From Mixta mediterraneensis (GTDB lineage Bacteria > Pseudomonadota > Gammaproteobacteria > Enterobacterales > Enterobacteriaceae), in NCBI RefSeq assembly GCF_014946725.1, contig NZ_JACFXY010000001.1, positions 124,001 to 188,000 of the forward strand: a DNA stretch of 64,000 bases, in the 5' to 3' direction. The notes under the pieces were generated by a model. It was not told the DNA's origin and made no database searches. It saw only the letters and a list, made by a program, of their open reading frames with translations. Positions within the stretch are counted from its first letter, which is position 1. Every line of letters begins with the position of its first letter. The translations under genes were made by a program, and so were the position numbers. Below are positions 1 through 10,899 of the stretch, in pieces.

Positions 1-1385
1 GAGGAAGCCGATACCATTCTCCAGTCAATCATGCTGGGGTCGATAACCTGCGCGTCCGCGCTCCAGCCTGAAAGCAAAATATATCCATGCTTATAGAGAT
101 AACTGGGGTCCTGTTTAACCTTCGGAATAATGTCCTGTCGTACCAGCGACGTCGGCACATTCCAGGGCGGATTAAGTACCACGTTATTCAACGCGCTCCG
201 CATCAGCGGTGTTTTACGATCGGGGCGCCCCACAATGACCCGTGAGGAAAGAACCTTATTGCCATTGTTGTAATAAATCAGCGAGTAGTTGGCTATGTTC
301 ACCATAATGCCGTTGTGCATGTCATCTGGCAGTAGCCGTAACCGCTGAATATTCAGTGCCAGTAACGCGGCGCGCATCTGTGGTGAAACATTCAGCCATT
401 CACGCGTACGCGGGCCAATAGCGCCATCATCGGCCAGCCCTTGCCATTGCTGAAAGCGTTTAACCGCCGCCACCAGCGTATTGTCATAGATATTGGCTAC
501 GCTGACTTCCGTACTGGAGTTCTGAACATTGCCCGGAGACTGCGGTGACTGAGCAGGAAGATCGCTAACGCTGGTAGCAGAAGGACTCACCGCTACCGGT
601 TGTTCGCTTTGGCTTACCGGCACGGCGGCGGTGGGCACCGCGTCATCCGTGGGGGCTGGTGTTGAGGTCTGCGCACGCAACATACCGCTGCGCTGTAAAA
701 TCTCGCGTAAAGCGGGCACATCGTCACTCACCTGACCTGGGCGCAACGTTTCGCGATTTCTCAACTGCGGCCACGGACGCTTATCTGCCAGTAAATTTTT
801 TAACGCTGCATGCATCAGCGTATATTGAGGATGCTGCGGAGCCAGCGAAGCAATAAAGCTTGCGTTAGCGCCCGCATTTACTGCGTTTTGCCACTGATTC
901 ACCACCGCCACAGAAGGTTGCGCCAGCTTATACGGCACATTACTGTACAGCCAGGTTTCGCCCTGCGTCGGTACGTTCGAGACAAATTGCAGATAACCGA
1001 GCATGGCGTCCGACAGCACCACATCACGGGCAAAGCCTTTGATGTCTGGATTGGTTAAGCGATCAACCCAGCGGGTAAATTGTGGTTGCACACCGGAAAG
1101 TGCAACTTCGGCCAGTTGCTGCTGAAATTTCTCTACTGCGTTGCGATCCTGCCAAATCGGCTGCATCTGGCGTGATGCATAGAGAGTCGCCAGCGAAGCC
1201 TGATAGAAAGGTTGATCGGCACCGGAGAAAGCTTGTCTGATGCGCTGTTGACTCTCGCTAACAGCCATCGTGCCGTGGGGTGAACCCGGAAGTGCAGCGT
1301 GCGACGCGCTAAATGGAATAACCGTTAGCGCCAGCGCTAATAGTGAAATAATGCGATGATGTTTGATCTTATTTGCCAGCAACAT
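1..1385 (-). CDS. ldtD: L,D-transpeptidase LdtD (YcbB), 3' part cut by window edge
   Basis: Forms meso-DAP to meso-DAP (3-3) cross-links in peptidoglycan from the periplasmic side. The frame reads inward from an ATG at 1385: a basic start, a hydrophobic segment (ISLLALALTVIPFSASHA) that looks like a signal peptide, an alpha-helical N-terminal domain, a Ser/Thr/Pro-rich linker coded at about 530-670, a peptidoglycan-binding-like segment (WQGLADDGAIGPRTREWLNV) and the beginning of the YkuD catalytic domain (VIVGRPDRKTP, NPPWNVP). About 461 residues are visible. The catalytic SGCVR motif lies beyond the left edge and cannot be checked. E. coli LdtD is about 615 residues with the same architecture. 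It lies downstream of mukB on the same strand, as in E. coli, with a terminator between them. Confidence 0.95.
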   Translation of the reverse strand, partial: MLLANKIKHHRIISLLALALTVIPFSASHAALPGSPHGTMAVSESQQRIRQAFSGADQPFYQASLATLYASRQMQPIWQDRNAVEKFQQQLAEVALSGVQPQFTRWVDRLTNPDIKGFARDVVLSDAMLGYLQFVSNVPTQGETWLYSNVPYKLAQPSVAVVNQWQNAVNAGANASFIASLAPQHPQYTLMHAALKNLLADKRPWPQLRNRETLRPGQVSDDVPALREILQRSGMLRAQTSTPAPTDDAVPTAAVPVSQSEQPVAVSPSATSVSDLPAQSPQSPGNVQNSSTEVSVANIYDNTLVAAVKRFQQWQGLADDGAIGPRTREWLNVSPQMRAALLALNIQRLRLLPDDMHNGIMVNIANYSLIYYNNGNKVLSSRVIVGRPDRKTPLMRSALNNVVLNPPWNVPTSLVRQDIIPKVKQDPSYLYKHGYILLSGWSADAQVIDPSMIDWRMVSAS

Positions 1386-1469
1386 CCCTGCCCCCTTGAT
1401 TAATCTACTGCGCAGCGTTCCCTGAAACTACTGCGGTTGGGCGTTACTTATCGTTTTGAGTATATGAAT

Positions 1470-1505
1470 AAAAAACGGCATTTGCCTCAATCGACAAACG
1501 CCGTT
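1470..1505 (-). terminator. Intrinsic terminator after mukB
   Basis: Read on the minus strand, AACGGC pairs with GCCGTT, extended by TTTG/CAAA across one mismatch, and a run of six T follows. It lies between the mukB stop and the ldtD start, so it should end the cmoM-mukFEB transcript. Confidence 0.75.
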
Positions 1506-1534
1506 ACCAGATTAACCAATGGCGCAGTTTTTGA

Positions 1535-4500
1535 CTACGGTTCCACCTGAGATTTTTCTGATTCAGGGTCCGGACTGGAATCCACCGCGTTTTCACGCTG
1601 TGTCGAGGAGAGATCGGCGGCAAAGCCGCGTAAGCCGACAACGTGGACGTGCTCGGTGTTGTTAAACACTTTACGCACTAACTTGTAGGTGGTGCCTTTC
1701 TCTGGACTGATGTTTTCTGGCGCAGCAATAACTAACTGCATCTCCAGACGTTCACACAGTTCAAATAGCGTGGCGATGGAACGTGCATCCAGACGCGCCG
1801 CTTCGTCAAGGAACAAAAGGCGGCAGGGCGAAATATCTTTGCCGCGCAAGCGACGCGATTCCTCTTCCCAGCTCTGAACCACCATGACCAGAATCGACAT
1901 GCCCGTACCGATAGCTTCACCGGTTGACAGCGCGCCACTTTCTGCGCGCAACCAGCCATCGGAGCCACGGTTCACCTCCACTTCCATCTCAAGATAGTTG
2001 CGGTAATCCAGCAGCTCTTCACCGATAGTTTGTGGCGTGCGCTGCCCCATATCGATATGTGGATTCAACCGTTGATACAGCTTCGCCAGTGCTTCAGAGA
2101 AGGACAGACGTTGGCTGTTAAACAGATCCTGATGCTGTTCATGCTCTTCTGACAGGGTATCCAGTAGCATAGAGTGGGTTTCACGTACATTAACGTTAAG
2201 ACGCACGCTGCGTACCTGACCAAAACTCACCGTCTGCAAGCCCTGATTAAGCTGACGAATGCGGTTCTGCTCGCGCTGAATAGTTTTGCGGATAATATTC
2301 GCCACGCTGCGTGAGCTAATCGCCAGCATTTGTTCACGTGCCGTCAACTCTTCCGTCAGGCGATTCAACTCAATTTCCATCTGTTCGATGGCTTCAACCG
2401 GATCATCGGTACGGATGATGTCCTGACGAATACGTTCACGCAGATGCTGATAAACGGCAATGAAAAACTGTATTTTACGTTCGGGACGCTTAGGATCTTC
2501 CGACAAGCGCAGCACATCACGCAGATGTTCGTTATCCGAAACCGCCAGACGCAGCGCACCCAGCGCTTTATCTGACATCGAACGCAGCTCATCACCGCTT
2601 AAATAAGCCAGCTCGCGTCGATGCAGACGGCGCTCAACGCCGTTGTCTTTTACCAGACGTAGCACTAAGCACCAACCCGCTTTAGCTCTTACCACCTGCT
2701 CACGTTTCTGATGATAATCACGTTCAAGGTGGCGCAGCTTTTTACGCAGCGTTTCCATTTCCGCTTCGCAGAACGTCAGCTGTTTTTCCAGCTGATTACG
2801 ACGCGCACGGTTGTGGCTCAACGCAGTGTAAAGTTCGTCACGGCGAAGACGTGCGCGCGCTTCCGCGCTGGCATCCGCCTGTACGCCAATAGCCTGCATC
2901 TCCTGTTGCAACTCTTTCAACATGTCGCGTCTGGCGTCATAAGCGCTTTTCAGCGAGGCCAGCACTTGCGAATATTGCGTCAGCTGCGCCTGATGCTCAC
3001 GCAGGCGCTCACGCATGCGGCTGCGTTCGCCTTCTGCCTGCTCAAGACGCTGGCGGAGTTTATCGCTGAGATCGTTATTACCATTCAGCATACCTGCCGA
3101 ATCATGGTAGCTAAAATGGGCCCGCCGCTGGACCACTTCGGTCAAAGCAAATGCCTGCTGGCGAGCACTGTGTTGTTGCTGCTGTGCCTGCTGATAATCA
3201 GCCTGCAATTGTTCGTGTTGCTCAGGGTCGCTTTGCAATACGGAAATCAGCGGTTCGAGCTTAGCCAGCTTCGCGCCATGCTGATGCAGGAAGCGCGCGG
3301 CGTCCTGGGCTTCTTCAACCTGCTCGCGAATCTCCTCGCAGCGATCGGCCAACGTGTCGTCGAGCAACACATTCACGCGCGGCAGCAAACGGTTTAACTG
3401 CGCAACACCCTCTTTCGCCTGCTCGTATTGCTGACGCTGCTGCTGATTGGTGCTTTCATGCTGGTTTAGCGCACGCTCCAGCTCGCCGCGACGGGCGCCA
3501 AGCTGGCGGATCTGCGCTTCAGGATCATCATCAAAAGCCACCGCCAGATGGCTACCGATAAAGCGGCTAAAGGACTGATGCAGACGCTGGGTTTTCTGCA
3601 CGTCGAATGACAGGGTGGCATAACTTTCCGCCAGACGATCGCGTTCGACATGCAGCAGTTCCAGCTGATTCTCACGCGCGGCACGCCCAAACAGCGGCAC
3701 CTTCGGAAAGCGCGAATAGCGCCATTGACGCTCGGCGATTTTAACAACCACGGCGTTTTGTAATTCATCAACGGCGAAAACGCTGTCATCAAAAGATTGC
3801 GGATCGCCTTCGATCAGATAGAGATCTTCCGGGCACTCTTCCAGGCCATCAAGCTGTGCCTGCACCAGCGACAGATCCGGCACCACAATGGCATGACGCG
3901 AAGGGCCATACAGCGCTGAAAAGTAAGGAGCGTCGTCGAGCGTGACATCATCATAAATTTCAGACAGCAACACGCCGCCAAACCGCTCTGCCAGCTGATT
4001 TAAGCGTGCATCTTCGGCACCGCCAGGCTGGCTAAGCCGTTCAATCTGCTGCTCAACCTCACGCTTACGCGCCGCGACCTCATCACGTGCAACCGTGGTT
4101 TCACGCTCGCGCTCCAGCAGTTGCTGCATATATTCCGTTACATGCTGGCTGCTCGCCAGTGCCTGTCCAGTCTGCTCGCTAAGCTGCGTCAGAATTTCCT
4201 GCGCTGCCAGCCAGTGTGGCGCACGTGCGGTAAGCGCAGCAATGCGTTCACGCAGTTGCTCCTGTTCCTGACGCATTTTCATGCGCTGTTCACCCGCATC
4301 CGACACGCTGCTGTTTAGCTGTTCAATCTGAGCTTCGAGTTCACGCTGTAAACCTTCCAGCGCGTCGGCGTCATAATGCTGTCCCTGGCGTTTACAAAAT
4401 TCAGCTAACAGACGTTCGGCTTCATGCTGTTCGCGCAGGCGCTGTTCAAGCTCATTCAGACGCAGACGCAGCGAAGAGAGCTGATCGGCGTGATGGCGCT

Positions 4501-6022
4501 GGTTATGGGCATCGCGCAGCAACTCGCGGCCGGTTTGCCACGCGTCCTGACGGCTGACTTCGCCCGCAATGCTGGTAACCAGCGCTAAAGCCTGTTCAAA
4601 CTGGCTGTGCGCCGCTTCCGCCACACTGAGTTTTTGCTCCAGACGCAACAGGCGTTCGGTTGTTTCTTCTTCTTTCGCCTGGAAGTTTTCCTGCCATTCG
4701 GCGGCATTGTCGATGGTTAAATCAGGGAGCTGGCACAGCGCACGCGCGCGCTCCAGCGCCTGCAACGCCTGTTGATACTGGATCGCTCGGGTTTGCTGCA
4801 CGTCAAGCGCCTGCTGGAAATCAGCCAGCTGGCTTTTCAGCTCATCCACTTCCAGTTCGGCAGCTTCGGCGCGTGCTTCGTTCTCTTCCTGAATTTCGCG
4901 CGCTTCCGCCACCACTTCGTTCTGCTCTTCCAGACGAAGCGTGAGATCTTCGATGTCGCTGTCGTAGCGTTCGATTTTTTCCTGCTGGCGCATCGCGGTT
5001 TGCACCAGGTTCAGGTGATCGCTGGCCGCTTGATAATCGGCTTCCAGATCGTTCTCTGCGCCACTGTGCCCGGACAGTTCACGTGCCATTTCAATATGGC
5101 GATACTGCTCGGAAGCAAGTTGTTGACGGCTGCTGAACAGGTCGTTGCGCAGCTGTAGCGCGCTATCCAGATAAATGCGGCGCTCATTGGCATGACGCAT
5201 GTAGTCAGCAGAGACGTAATTAGTCGCTTCGGTAATCAGATGCTTAAACAGATCGCGATCGGACTGCGTTACGCGAATCGCTTCCAGCGTCATGCGGTTT
5301 TCACGTAGCGCGGCTTCCATATCCTGGAAAGCTTTACGCACGCCACTGTTTTCTGGCAACAGATAGTCACGCAGCGAGCGGGTAATCGCGCTGGAAATCC
5401 CGCCGTACAACGAGGCTTCAATCAGGCGATAGAATTTGCTGCGATCGCTGGCGGAGCGCAAGCGTCGCGGCACAACGCCAAGATCAAACATCATGGCGTG
5501 ATAATCAGTGATGGAATTATACTGACGGAACTGCACGCCTTCCTGCGCTTCAACCCGATCTTTCACTTCGTTGAGCGGCAGCACGCGCGCCTGACGACTG
5601 TTCAGAATCTCCGTCAACATGTCCGTTGGATTGGTATCGGCTGGCAGCCCGTGAATGCTGAACGGCTTAAGATCGACTTTCTTATCGCGACCCGCCACCT
5701 GCTGCAAACGAACGCCGACGACCACACGCTGGTGACGTGAGTTCACGACATCCAGCATTGAATAGCAGACGCCCGCACGCAGTTTACCGTGCAGACCTTT
5801 ATCACGTGATCCTGACGTTGCTCCCGCTTCCGTAGTGTTACGGAAATGAAGCAGCGTCAAATCAGGGATCAGTGCAGTCACAAAGGCTGCCATAGTGGTG
5901 GATTTACCGGCCCCGTTTCCGCCAGACAGCGTAGTGACCAGTTCATCCAGATCAAAGGTTCGTGCAAAAAAGCCGTTCCAGTTAATCAGCGTTAGCGAAC
6001 GAAATTTTCCGCGTTCAATCAT
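1535..6022 (-). CDS. mukB: Chromosome partition protein MukB
   Basis: SMC-like ATPase of the MukBEF condensin, which compacts and helps segregate the nucleoid. The 1495 residues compare with 1486 in E. coli. The head begins with a Walker A loop GGNGAGKST at residues 34-42. Two very long Gln/Glu/Arg-rich coiled coils flank a globular hinge at roughly 650-810. The C-terminal half-head carries the signature region STGEAIGTG (about 1366) and Walker [12 protein letters not shown] (about 1402-1412). The start codon overlaps the mukE stop by 4 bp, so MukB should be translationally coupled to its partners. The acidic, Ser-rich C-terminal tail is probably disordered. Confidence 0.99.
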   Translation of the reverse strand: MIERGKFRSLTLINWNGFFARTFDLDELVTTLSGGNGAGKSTTMAAFVTALIPDLTLLHFRNTTEAGATSGSRDKGLHGKLRAGVCYSMLDVVNSRHQRVVVGVRLQQVAGRDKKVDLKPFSIHGLPADTNPTDMLTEILNSRQARVLPLNEVKDRVEAQEGVQFRQYNSITDYHAMMFDLGVVPRRLRSASDRSKFYRLIEASLYGGISSAITRSLRDYLLPENSGVRKAFQDMEAALRENRMTLEAIRVTQSDRDLFKHLITEATNYVSADYMRHANERRIYLDSALQLRNDLFSSRQQLASEQYRHIEMARELSGHSGAENDLEADYQAASDHLNLVQTAMRQQEKIERYDSDIEDLTLRLEEQNEVVAEAREIQEENEARAEAAELEVDELKSQLADFQQALDVQQTRAIQYQQALQALERARALCQLPDLTIDNAAEWQENFQAKEEETTERLLRLEQKLSVAEAAHSQFEQALALVTSIAGEVSRQDAWQTGRELLRDAHNQRHHADQLSSLRLRLNELEQRLREQHEAERLLAEFCKRQGQHYDADALEGLQRELEAQIEQLNSSVSDAGEQRMKMRQEQEQLRERIAALTARAPHWLAAQEILTQLSEQTGQALASSQHVTEYMQQLLERERETTVARDEVAARKREVEQQIERLSQPGGAEDARLNQLAERFGGVLLSEIYDDVTLDDAPYFSALYGPSRHAIVVPDLSLVQAQLDGLEECPEDLYLIEGDPQSFDDSVFAVDELQNAVVVKIAERQWRYSRFPKVPLFGRAARENQLELLHVERDRLAESYATLSFDVQKTQRLHQSFSRFIGSHLAVAFDDDPEAQIRQLGARRGELERALNQHESTNQQQRQQYEQAKEGVAQLNRLLPRVNVLLDDTLADRCEEIREQVEEAQDAARFLHQHGAKLAKLEPLISVLQSDPEQHEQLQADYQQAQQQQHSARQQAFALTEVVQRRAHFSYHDSAGMLNGNNDLSDKLRQRLEQAEGERSRMRERLREHQAQLTQYSQVLASLKSAYDARRDMLKELQQEMQAIGVQADASAEARARLRRDELYTALSHNRARRNQLEKQLTFCEAEMETLRKKLRHLERDYHQKREQVVRAKAGWCLVLRLVKDNGVERRLHRRELAYLSGDELRSMSDKALGALRLAVSDNEHLRDVLRLSEDPKRPERKIQFFIAVYQHLRERIRQDIIRTDDPVEAIEQMEIELNRLTEELTAREQMLAISSRSVANIIRKTIQREQNRIRQLNQGLQTVSFGQVRSVRLNVNVRETHSMLLDTLSEEHEQHQDLFNSQRLSFSEALAKLYQRLNPHIDMGQRTPQTIGEELLDYRNYLEMEVEVNRGSDGWLRAESGALSTGEAIGTGMSILVMVVQSWEEESRRLRGKDISPCRLLFLDEAARLDARSIATLFELCERLEMQLVIAAPENISPEKGTTYKLVRKVFNNTEHVHVVGLRGFAADLSSTQRENAVDSSPDPESEKSQVEP

Positions 6023-6744
6023 GCTTGCTCTTCCTCCGCGTTGTCACTCGCTTCGCTGTCATTTTCCTCACTCTCATCCGCATCAACAGGTGCCGTTCCG
6101 TTTTCCAGCAACATGGCTTCCCCATCGCGAATCAGCCGTAGCTGCGCTTCACGGGCATCATCACCGCTGCGCACATCGGCGCCAAAGCGGAATACCGATT
6201 CGGTAATGCGAAACTTGCTGCTGTCGTTGCCAAAGAACCACACCATACCAAGACGACGCAGGCGACTCAGCGAGGCGCGCATCTTCTCTTGCAGCCGGGT
6301 ACGATCCAGATCCGACCCCGTAGAACGCTGGTTAACGAACTTTAATAACTTGTTTTCATCGGCCAGCGACAGGAGTTCATCGTAAAGCTCCTGCTGGGTG
6401 AAAATACCTTCATTGGCCAGACGTTCGGGGCTGAGATAGAGATAACAGAGGATTTTTCCTACCATCATATCCAGCTCGGACAATACCGAACGTGGGATCA
6501 GCGTGGTAGAGCGCGGCCGCAGATAGAAAAAACCTTCTGGCGCGCGGATCAGCTCAACGTTGTAACGAGCATAAAATTCTTCGAGATATTCCTGGTAATC
6601 CATCAGAAAAGCGTGGTTATCCAGCTCTTCGATACCAATGTGTCGCCCTGCGCGTAACTGGCTGTCTAACGCGGGGAAAATCGGATTCGCCAGTGCCTGA
6701 GCCAGCTTAACTGGCATCACTTGTTCAATATTTGTCGATGACAT
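6019..6744 (-). CDS. mukE: Chromosome partition protein MukE
   Basis: Winged-helix (kite) subunit of MukBEF that dimerises and binds MukF, modulating MukB head engagement and DNA binding. The start is placed at the ATG at 6744, giving [14 protein letters not shown] as in E. coli and 241 residues (234 in E. coli). An in-frame ATG nine codons upstream would add a tail not seen in orthologues. The conserved core includes [18 protein letters not shown] and [20 protein letters not shown]. The acidic Glu/Asp-rich C-terminus is typical. The gene overlaps the end of mukF by 20 bp and the start of mukB by 4 bp. Confidence 0.98.
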   Translation of the reverse strand: MSSTNIEQVMPVKLAQALANPIFPALDSQLRAGRHIGIEELDNHAFLMDYQEYLEEFYARYNVELIRAPEGFFYLRPRSTTLIPRSVLSELDMMVGKILCYLYLSPERLANEGIFTQQELYDELLSLADENKLLKFVNQRSTGSDLDRTRLQEKMRASLSRLRRLGMVWFFGNDSSKFRITESVFRFGADVRSGDDAREAQLRLIRDGEAMLLENGTAPVDADESEENDSEASDNAEEEQA

Positions 6745-8047
6745 GTGCCTGCACCTTGGCTCCGTAATCATTAATGGCCTGCCATTCCACAGGCAAGCCG
6801 GCTAAATCGGCTTCCGCTACCCCGAGACGTACGGCCTGGTCCACCACAATTCGGGCAAGATCGAAATGTCGAGCCCGTGGATATTGCGCCAGATAATCGC
6901 GCATCACTGTAGCGAGGTTGAGCGGTTTTTGCTGAGACTTATACGCTTGCAGCGCTTCTTCAATCATTGCTGCCAGCTGCTCACGAATTTCGTTGATCTC
7001 TTCGTATTCCAGTTCGGTGGGCAGCTCGCCCATAACTTCGTCATTACGCAGCGTCAGTTCTTCGTCGCGCATGTCATACAGGCGTTCAGCATTGGCGTAG
7101 GTAAGCGCCCAGGGCGCGTCAAAGTAATTTTGCACTGACAGGCGTAAACGCTGCGCAAAGACACGGTTTTTATCCATATCGATGGCGGTACGAATGAATT
7201 TATGCACGTGACGATCGTAACCGATCCACAGATCGATTGCCTGCTGGCCCCAGCTGGTAATGCGGTCAAGTTTGCTTTGCAGATCAAATACCAGCTTGTC
7301 GACAAAGCCTAAATCGGGGCTGTTAAGCGTCGCATCCTGAATACGCAGCAGATTTTCCTGTAGCTTATCGCCTGCGGCTTCCAGCGTATCCTGTAACTCG
7401 CGCAACGTTCCTGAAGTTTCTGATAGCAGCATTTCACAGCTGGAAATCGCCGCGCGCCAGTCTTTGTTCAGCAGATCTGCGATGTCGTTTTTCACCGCTT
7501 GCTGCTGCTCATCCATCATGCGCTGGGTCATATCGATACTGTCGAAAATCTCAGCAACTGAATATTTCAGGGGGGCAAAGACATTGCGATGCCAGTGAAA
7601 TTCATCACCGTTTTCCTGGGCGGCGTCGGCGGCGCGTTTCAACTCGCTGGCCACAATCGACAACTGCATGGATAGACGCAACGTAGAGAATTCACGCTGG
7701 CGGATATAGTAATCGGTAATCCCAATCGCCAGAGGCGTCAGGCGATAGATTGCACTGCCTTCGGTCAGTTCGCTGGTAAACCGGTTGAATAAACGCTGGC
7801 GCACCATATCATTGATGGCATTGTTAGCACGCACCAGCACGGTTTCATGGGTTTGTTCAAACGCTTTACTGACGTGACGAAATGCGTCAATCAGGTCGCC
7901 TTCACTCATTTCGCCATCCATCCGCTCACCATTCAGGGTGGCGACGGCCAGCAAAAAGGCCAGACGTTCTACGGGCAGCGCAAGAGAAAAGTCGTTCTTA
8001 CGCGCCCAGGATACCAGTTCAGGTACCGTCTGGGAAAATTCACTCAT
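6725..8047 (-). CDS. mukF: Chromosome partition protein MukF (kleisin)
   Basis: Kleisin subunit of MukBEF, bridging the MukB heads and binding MukE dimers. The start at 8047 ([17 protein letters not shown]) gives 440 residues, the same as E. coli; longer in-frame openings upstream lie inside cmoM and are not conserved. An N-terminal winged-helix dimerisation domain is followed by a helical middle region and a C-terminal winged helix ending in [10 protein letters not shown]. The ATG overlaps the cmoM stop by 4 bp, so cmoM-mukF-mukE-mukB reads as one tightly coupled operon. Confidence 0.98.
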   Translation of the reverse strand: MSEFSQTVPELVSWARKNDFSLALPVERLAFLLAVATLNGERMDGEMSEGDLIDAFRHVSKAFEQTHETVLVRANNAINDMVRQRLFNRFTSELTEGSAIYRLTPLAIGITDYYIRQREFSTLRLSMQLSIVASELKRAADAAQENGDEFHWHRNVFAPLKYSVAEIFDSIDMTQRMMDEQQQAVKNDIADLLNKDWRAAISSCEMLLSETSGTLRELQDTLEAAGDKLQENLLRIQDATLNSPDLGFVDKLVFDLQSKLDRITSWGQQAIDLWIGYDRHVHKFIRTAIDMDKNRVFAQRLRLSVQNYFDAPWALTYANAERLYDMRDEELTLRNDEVMGELPTELEYEEINEIREQLAAMIEEALQAYKSQQKPLNLATVMRDYLAQYPRARHFDLARIVVDQAVRLGVAEADLAGLPVEWQAINDYGAKVQAHVIDKY

Positions 8048-8829
8048 AATTCGTCCTTCTGCCCGGGTTTGCGCGCGGTCACGTGAATGTAGCGCCCTAA
8101 GCTTAAAAAGGGTTCCTGACGGCAAAAACGCCGCTCCATCTCAATGATTTCATCATCGCTTTTCGGCTCGCCTTTAGGCGGTTTCATGTAATCACTGAAT
8201 ACCCGGATGCCGGCGCGTTGCTCAATGATAAATCCACAGGTTTCGAGCCAACGGTAAACCTCATCGGGGTTGCGCGGGTAATCAGGCGACAATGTACGCT
8301 TCTTGCGTTTCGTTAAATTGGTGCGTAAATAGCCGAAATTGCCGAGGGTCAAGGTGCGTAGCGTCAAACCATGCAGGTTATAAAACATCAGCGAAAGCAC
8401 ACCGCCAGGTTGCAATACATCAAACAACGCTTTAAGAGTTTTCTCAGGCTCAGCGACCCATTCAAGCACAGCGTGAAACAATACCAGATCCACCGGCGTA
8501 TCCAAATGTTCGCTAATCTGCTGAGCGCTAATTTGTTTAAATTGCATCCGCTGGCTCACGCCCTGCGCTTCGGCATTTTCCTGCGCACGACGCAGCATCT
8601 CTGCGGATAAATCGCACAGCACGATCTGATGACCGCGCGCTGCCAGACCACTGGAGATTTGTCCTACCCCGCCGCCTGCATCAAGGATCTTCAGTGGCTG
8701 TGCCGGCAGGCTGGGAAGAATGGTCTCCAGTTCATCCCACAGGATCGCCTGGCGCACCAAACCCTTGGTCGTGCCGTAAATATTTTGCGAAAACTTTTCC
8801 GCGAGATCGTCAAAGTTGCGATCCTGCAT
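8044..8829 (-). CDS. cmoM: tRNA 5-carboxymethoxyuridine methyltransferase CmoM (SmtA)
   Basis: SAM-dependent methyltransferase that methylates cmo5U34 of certain tRNAs to the methyl ester (mcmo5U), broadening wobble decoding. The 261 residues match E. coli CmoM in length. The class I Rossmann fold is shown by the SAM motif [19 protein letters not shown] (about residues 48-66), an acidic residue closing strand 2 (IVLCDLS) and the motif IV region [12 protein letters not shown]. It is the first gene of the muk operon and diverges from elyC across about 125 bp that should hold both promoters. Confidence 0.96.
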   Translation of the reverse strand: MQDRNFDDLAEKFSQNIYGTTKGLVRQAILWDELETILPSLPAQPLKILDAGGGVGQISSGLAARGHQIVLCDLSAEMLRRAQENAEAQGVSQRMQFKQISAQQISEHLDTPVDLVLFHAVLEWVAEPEKTLKALFDVLQPGGVLSLMFYNLHGLTLRTLTLGNFGYLRTNLTKRKKRTLSPDYPRNPDEVYRWLETCGFIIEQRAGIRVFSDYMKPPKGEPKSDDEIIEMERRFCRQEPFLSLGRYIHVTARKPGQKDEL

Positions 8830-8954
8830 GGCGTTGGCTCCGGTATGCTGCGGTAAGACTTATGCTATTTTGTCACAGGCACAAGAAGAATGAACCTTTC
8901 ATCCTGTTCTTCCCTTCCGGCTGCTGTTTTTTCAGACAACAGGAGTGTTTTTTG

Positions 8955-9740
8955 ATGTTTTTTATCCTGAAAAAAGTAGTGGGCAGCATGTTACTTCCCC
9001 TGCCATTTCTGCTGTTGCTGATGGCAACGGGCCTTTTGCTGCTTTGGTTCAGTCGCTGGCAGCAAAGCGGCAAAATCCTGCTCTCAGTGAGTTGGCTGTT
9101 GTTGCTGTTATTTAGCCTTCAGCCTGTAGCCGATCGTCTGCTTTTACCGCTGGAAAGTCATTATCCAACCTGGAATGGTGCAGAAAAGGTGGATTATATC
9201 GTGGTGCTGGGCGGCGGCTACACGTTTAATCCCAATTGGGCGCCCAGCTCAAATTTGGTCGGGAACAGTTTACCAAGAGTGACGGAAGGCGTGCGCCAAT
9301 GGCACCGCTATCCTGATGCCACCTTGATTTTTACCGGCGCGGCTGCAGGTCAAAATCCCAAAAGCAATGCATGGGTGGCGGCGAACGTGGCGGAAAGCCT
9401 GGGCGTACCGCGTGAGAAAATTCATATTCTTGATCGGCCAAAAGACACTGAAGAAGAAGCGCAGGCGGTAAGAAGGCAGATTGGTTATCACCCTTTTCTG
9501 TTGGTCAGTTCAGCTAATCATCTGCCCAGAGCAATGCAATTTTTTCAGGCGGCTGGATTAAATCCTATCGCCGCACCCGCCAACCAGCTGGCGATCACAT
9601 CACCGCTTAACGGCTGGGAACGCGTCATTCCTTCCCCGATTTGGCTGGGGCACAGCGAACGCGCTATTTACGAAACATTAGGGCAAGCCTGGCAGCGGCT
9701 AAAGTCTGATGATTTACCCTCAACCGAGCCAGGGAAATAA
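8955..9740 (+). CDS. elyC: Envelope biogenesis factor ElyC (DUF218)
   Basis: Inner-membrane protein needed for peptidoglycan assembly at low temperature in E. coli; the biochemical activity is unsettled. The start at 8955 (MFFILKKVVGSMLLPLPF) follows a good ribosome-binding site (caggag) and gives 261 residues (259 in E. coli). Two hydrophobic helices lie at about residues 8-30 and 36-55, followed by a DUF218 domain beginning VDYIVVLGGGYT, with later motifs PKDTEEEA and SSANHLPRAM. It is convergent with kdsB. The frame is open far upstream but that part is antisense to cmoM and not conserved. Confidence 0.95.
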   Translation: MFFILKKVVGSMLLPLPFLLLLMATGLLLLWFSRWQQSGKILLSVSWLLLLLFSLQPVADRLLLPLESHYPTWNGAEKVDYIVVLGGGYTFNPNWAPSSNLVGNSLPRVTEGVRQWHRYPDATLIFTGAAAGQNPKSNAWVAANVAESLGVPREKIHILDRPKDTEEEAQAVRRQIGYHPFLLVSSANHLPRAMQFFQAAGLNPIAAPANQLAITSPLNGWERVIPSPIWLGHSERAIYETLGQAWQRLKSDDLPSTEPGK

Positions 9741-9763
9741 CCCGTTGGCGAATAGGGTCAACA

Positions 9764-9875
9764 CCCCGACTGACAAACTTTGCGCTGTGCGCTCGGGGCG
9801 ATACGATCCCACCGGTAATACTCGCCAGAGCAAGCCTGCAGTTACTGGCGCGCGCTGCAGGAACGTCAGGCTTGC
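9764..9875. repeat. Two inverted repeats between convergent elyC and kdsB
   Basis: CCCCGA (9764-9769) pairs with TCGGGG (9793-9798). GCAAGCCTG (9830-9838) pairs with CAGGCTTGC (9867-9875), which runs into the 3' end of kdsB; inside it CTGCAG occurs twice. There is no long T run, so these are not classical terminators, but their place between convergent genes suggests transcript-end structure. Confidence 0.4.
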
Positions 9876-10615
9876 ATGGCTAAACGCACGCGCGCCAAAT
9901 CTTCTGGCGTATCTACGCCCACACTGGGAATGGTTTGCGCCACAGCTACGTGGATCTTTTCGCCGTACCACAGCACACGAAGCTGCTCAAGCAATTCGAT
10001 TTGCTCAAGCGGGCATGGCGCCCAGGCAATATAGCGTCGAATAAAACCGGCACGGTAGGCATAAATACCGATATGACGCAGGAGACTGTCGCCAGTTTGC
10101 TCGCGAGATGCCGCGTAACGTTCCCGATCCCATGGGATGGTGGCGCGTGAGAAATAGAGCGCATAGCCTTGCGCATCCATCACCACTTTGACTGCGTTCG
10201 GATTGAACGCTTCTTCGGCATCCGTAATGGGCACCGCAAGCGTGGCCATGCCCGCTTCGGCCTGGGCCAGATTGGTTGCGACCTGACGTACAATTTCTGC
10301 GGGAACCATCGGCTCATCGCCCTGAACGTTCACGATGATTTCGTGATCGGCAAACTGATACTTTTCGATAACTTCCGCTAAACGTTCAGTACCGGATTGA
10401 TGGTCGGCACGCGTCATGCACACTTCACCGCCAGCAAGTTCAACTGCCTGCGCCACATCAGGATGATCGGTGGCGACAATCACCCGGCTGGCGCCGGATT
10501 CACGCGCACGCTCCATCACGTGTACCACCATTGGTTTACCGTGAATATCGACCAGCGGTTTTCCGGGTAAACGTGTAGAGGCATAACGCGCGGGAATGAT
10601 GGCGATAAAACTCAT
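9866..10615 (-). CDS. kdsB: 3-deoxy-manno-octulosonate cytidylyltransferase
   Basis: Activates KDO with CTP to give CMP-KDO for the inner core of lipopolysaccharide. The 249 residues match the family length (248 in E. coli). The nucleotidyltransferase signature [15 protein letters not shown] lies at residues 6-20, with Mg-binding and catalytic segments VATDHPDV and [10 protein letters not shown] further on. It is the last gene of the msbA-lpxK-ycaQ-ycaR-kdsB run and its ATG overlaps the ycaR stop by 4 bp. Confidence 0.98.
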   Translation of the reverse strand: MSFIAIIPARYASTRLPGKPLVDIHGKPMVVHVMERARESGASRVIVATDHPDVAQAVELAGGEVCMTRADHQSGTERLAEVIEKYQFADHEIIVNVQGDEPMVPAEIVRQVATNLAQAEAGMATLAVPITDAEEAFNPNAVKVVMDAQGYALYFSRATIPWDRERYAASREQTGDSLLRHIGIYAYRAGFIRRYIAWAPCPLEQIELLEQLRVLWYGEKIHVAVAQTIPSVGVDTPEDLARVRLAMQA

Positions 10616-10794
10616 GGATGGATCTCTTCAACTGATAAGGTGCGGGCTTCATTTTCCAGCAGGACAGGAATACCATCACGAACCGGAAATGCCAGCGCAT
10701 CCGGTTTACAGATCAGCTCTTGTTGAGCATTGTTGTAATACAGCTTGCCATTACATACCGGGCAGGCAACGATTTCGAGTAAACGGTGATCCAT
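10612..10794 (-). CDS. ycaR: UPF0434/Trm112-like protein YcaR
   Basis: Small 60-residue protein of the Trm112-like family, same length as E. coli YcaR. It begins [18 protein letters not shown] with a CPVC pair and has one more Cys (ELICK), so a full four-Cys zinc site is not present. The conserved core [18 protein letters not shown] is clear. Its function is not established. Translation is probably coupled to kdsB through the 4-bp overlap, an arrangement kept widely in enteric bacteria. Confidence 0.95.
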   Translation of the reverse strand: MDHRLLEIVACPVCNGKLYYNNAQQELICKPDALAFPVRDGIPVLLENEARTLSVEEIHP

Positions 10795-10899
10795 ATATCC
10801 TCCATCAAGGACCGAATGCTAAGGCATCAAGCATACCATAGCGCAGGCTTTGCGGGTGTGTGGAAACACGTTGAAATGATGAGTAAGCCGCGGCAAATT

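Noticed and set aside
2711..3397. 228-codon plus-strand frame opposite mukB
   Set aside because: Antisense to a certain gene with strong codon structure; the reading looks like a shadow of the coiled-coil region.
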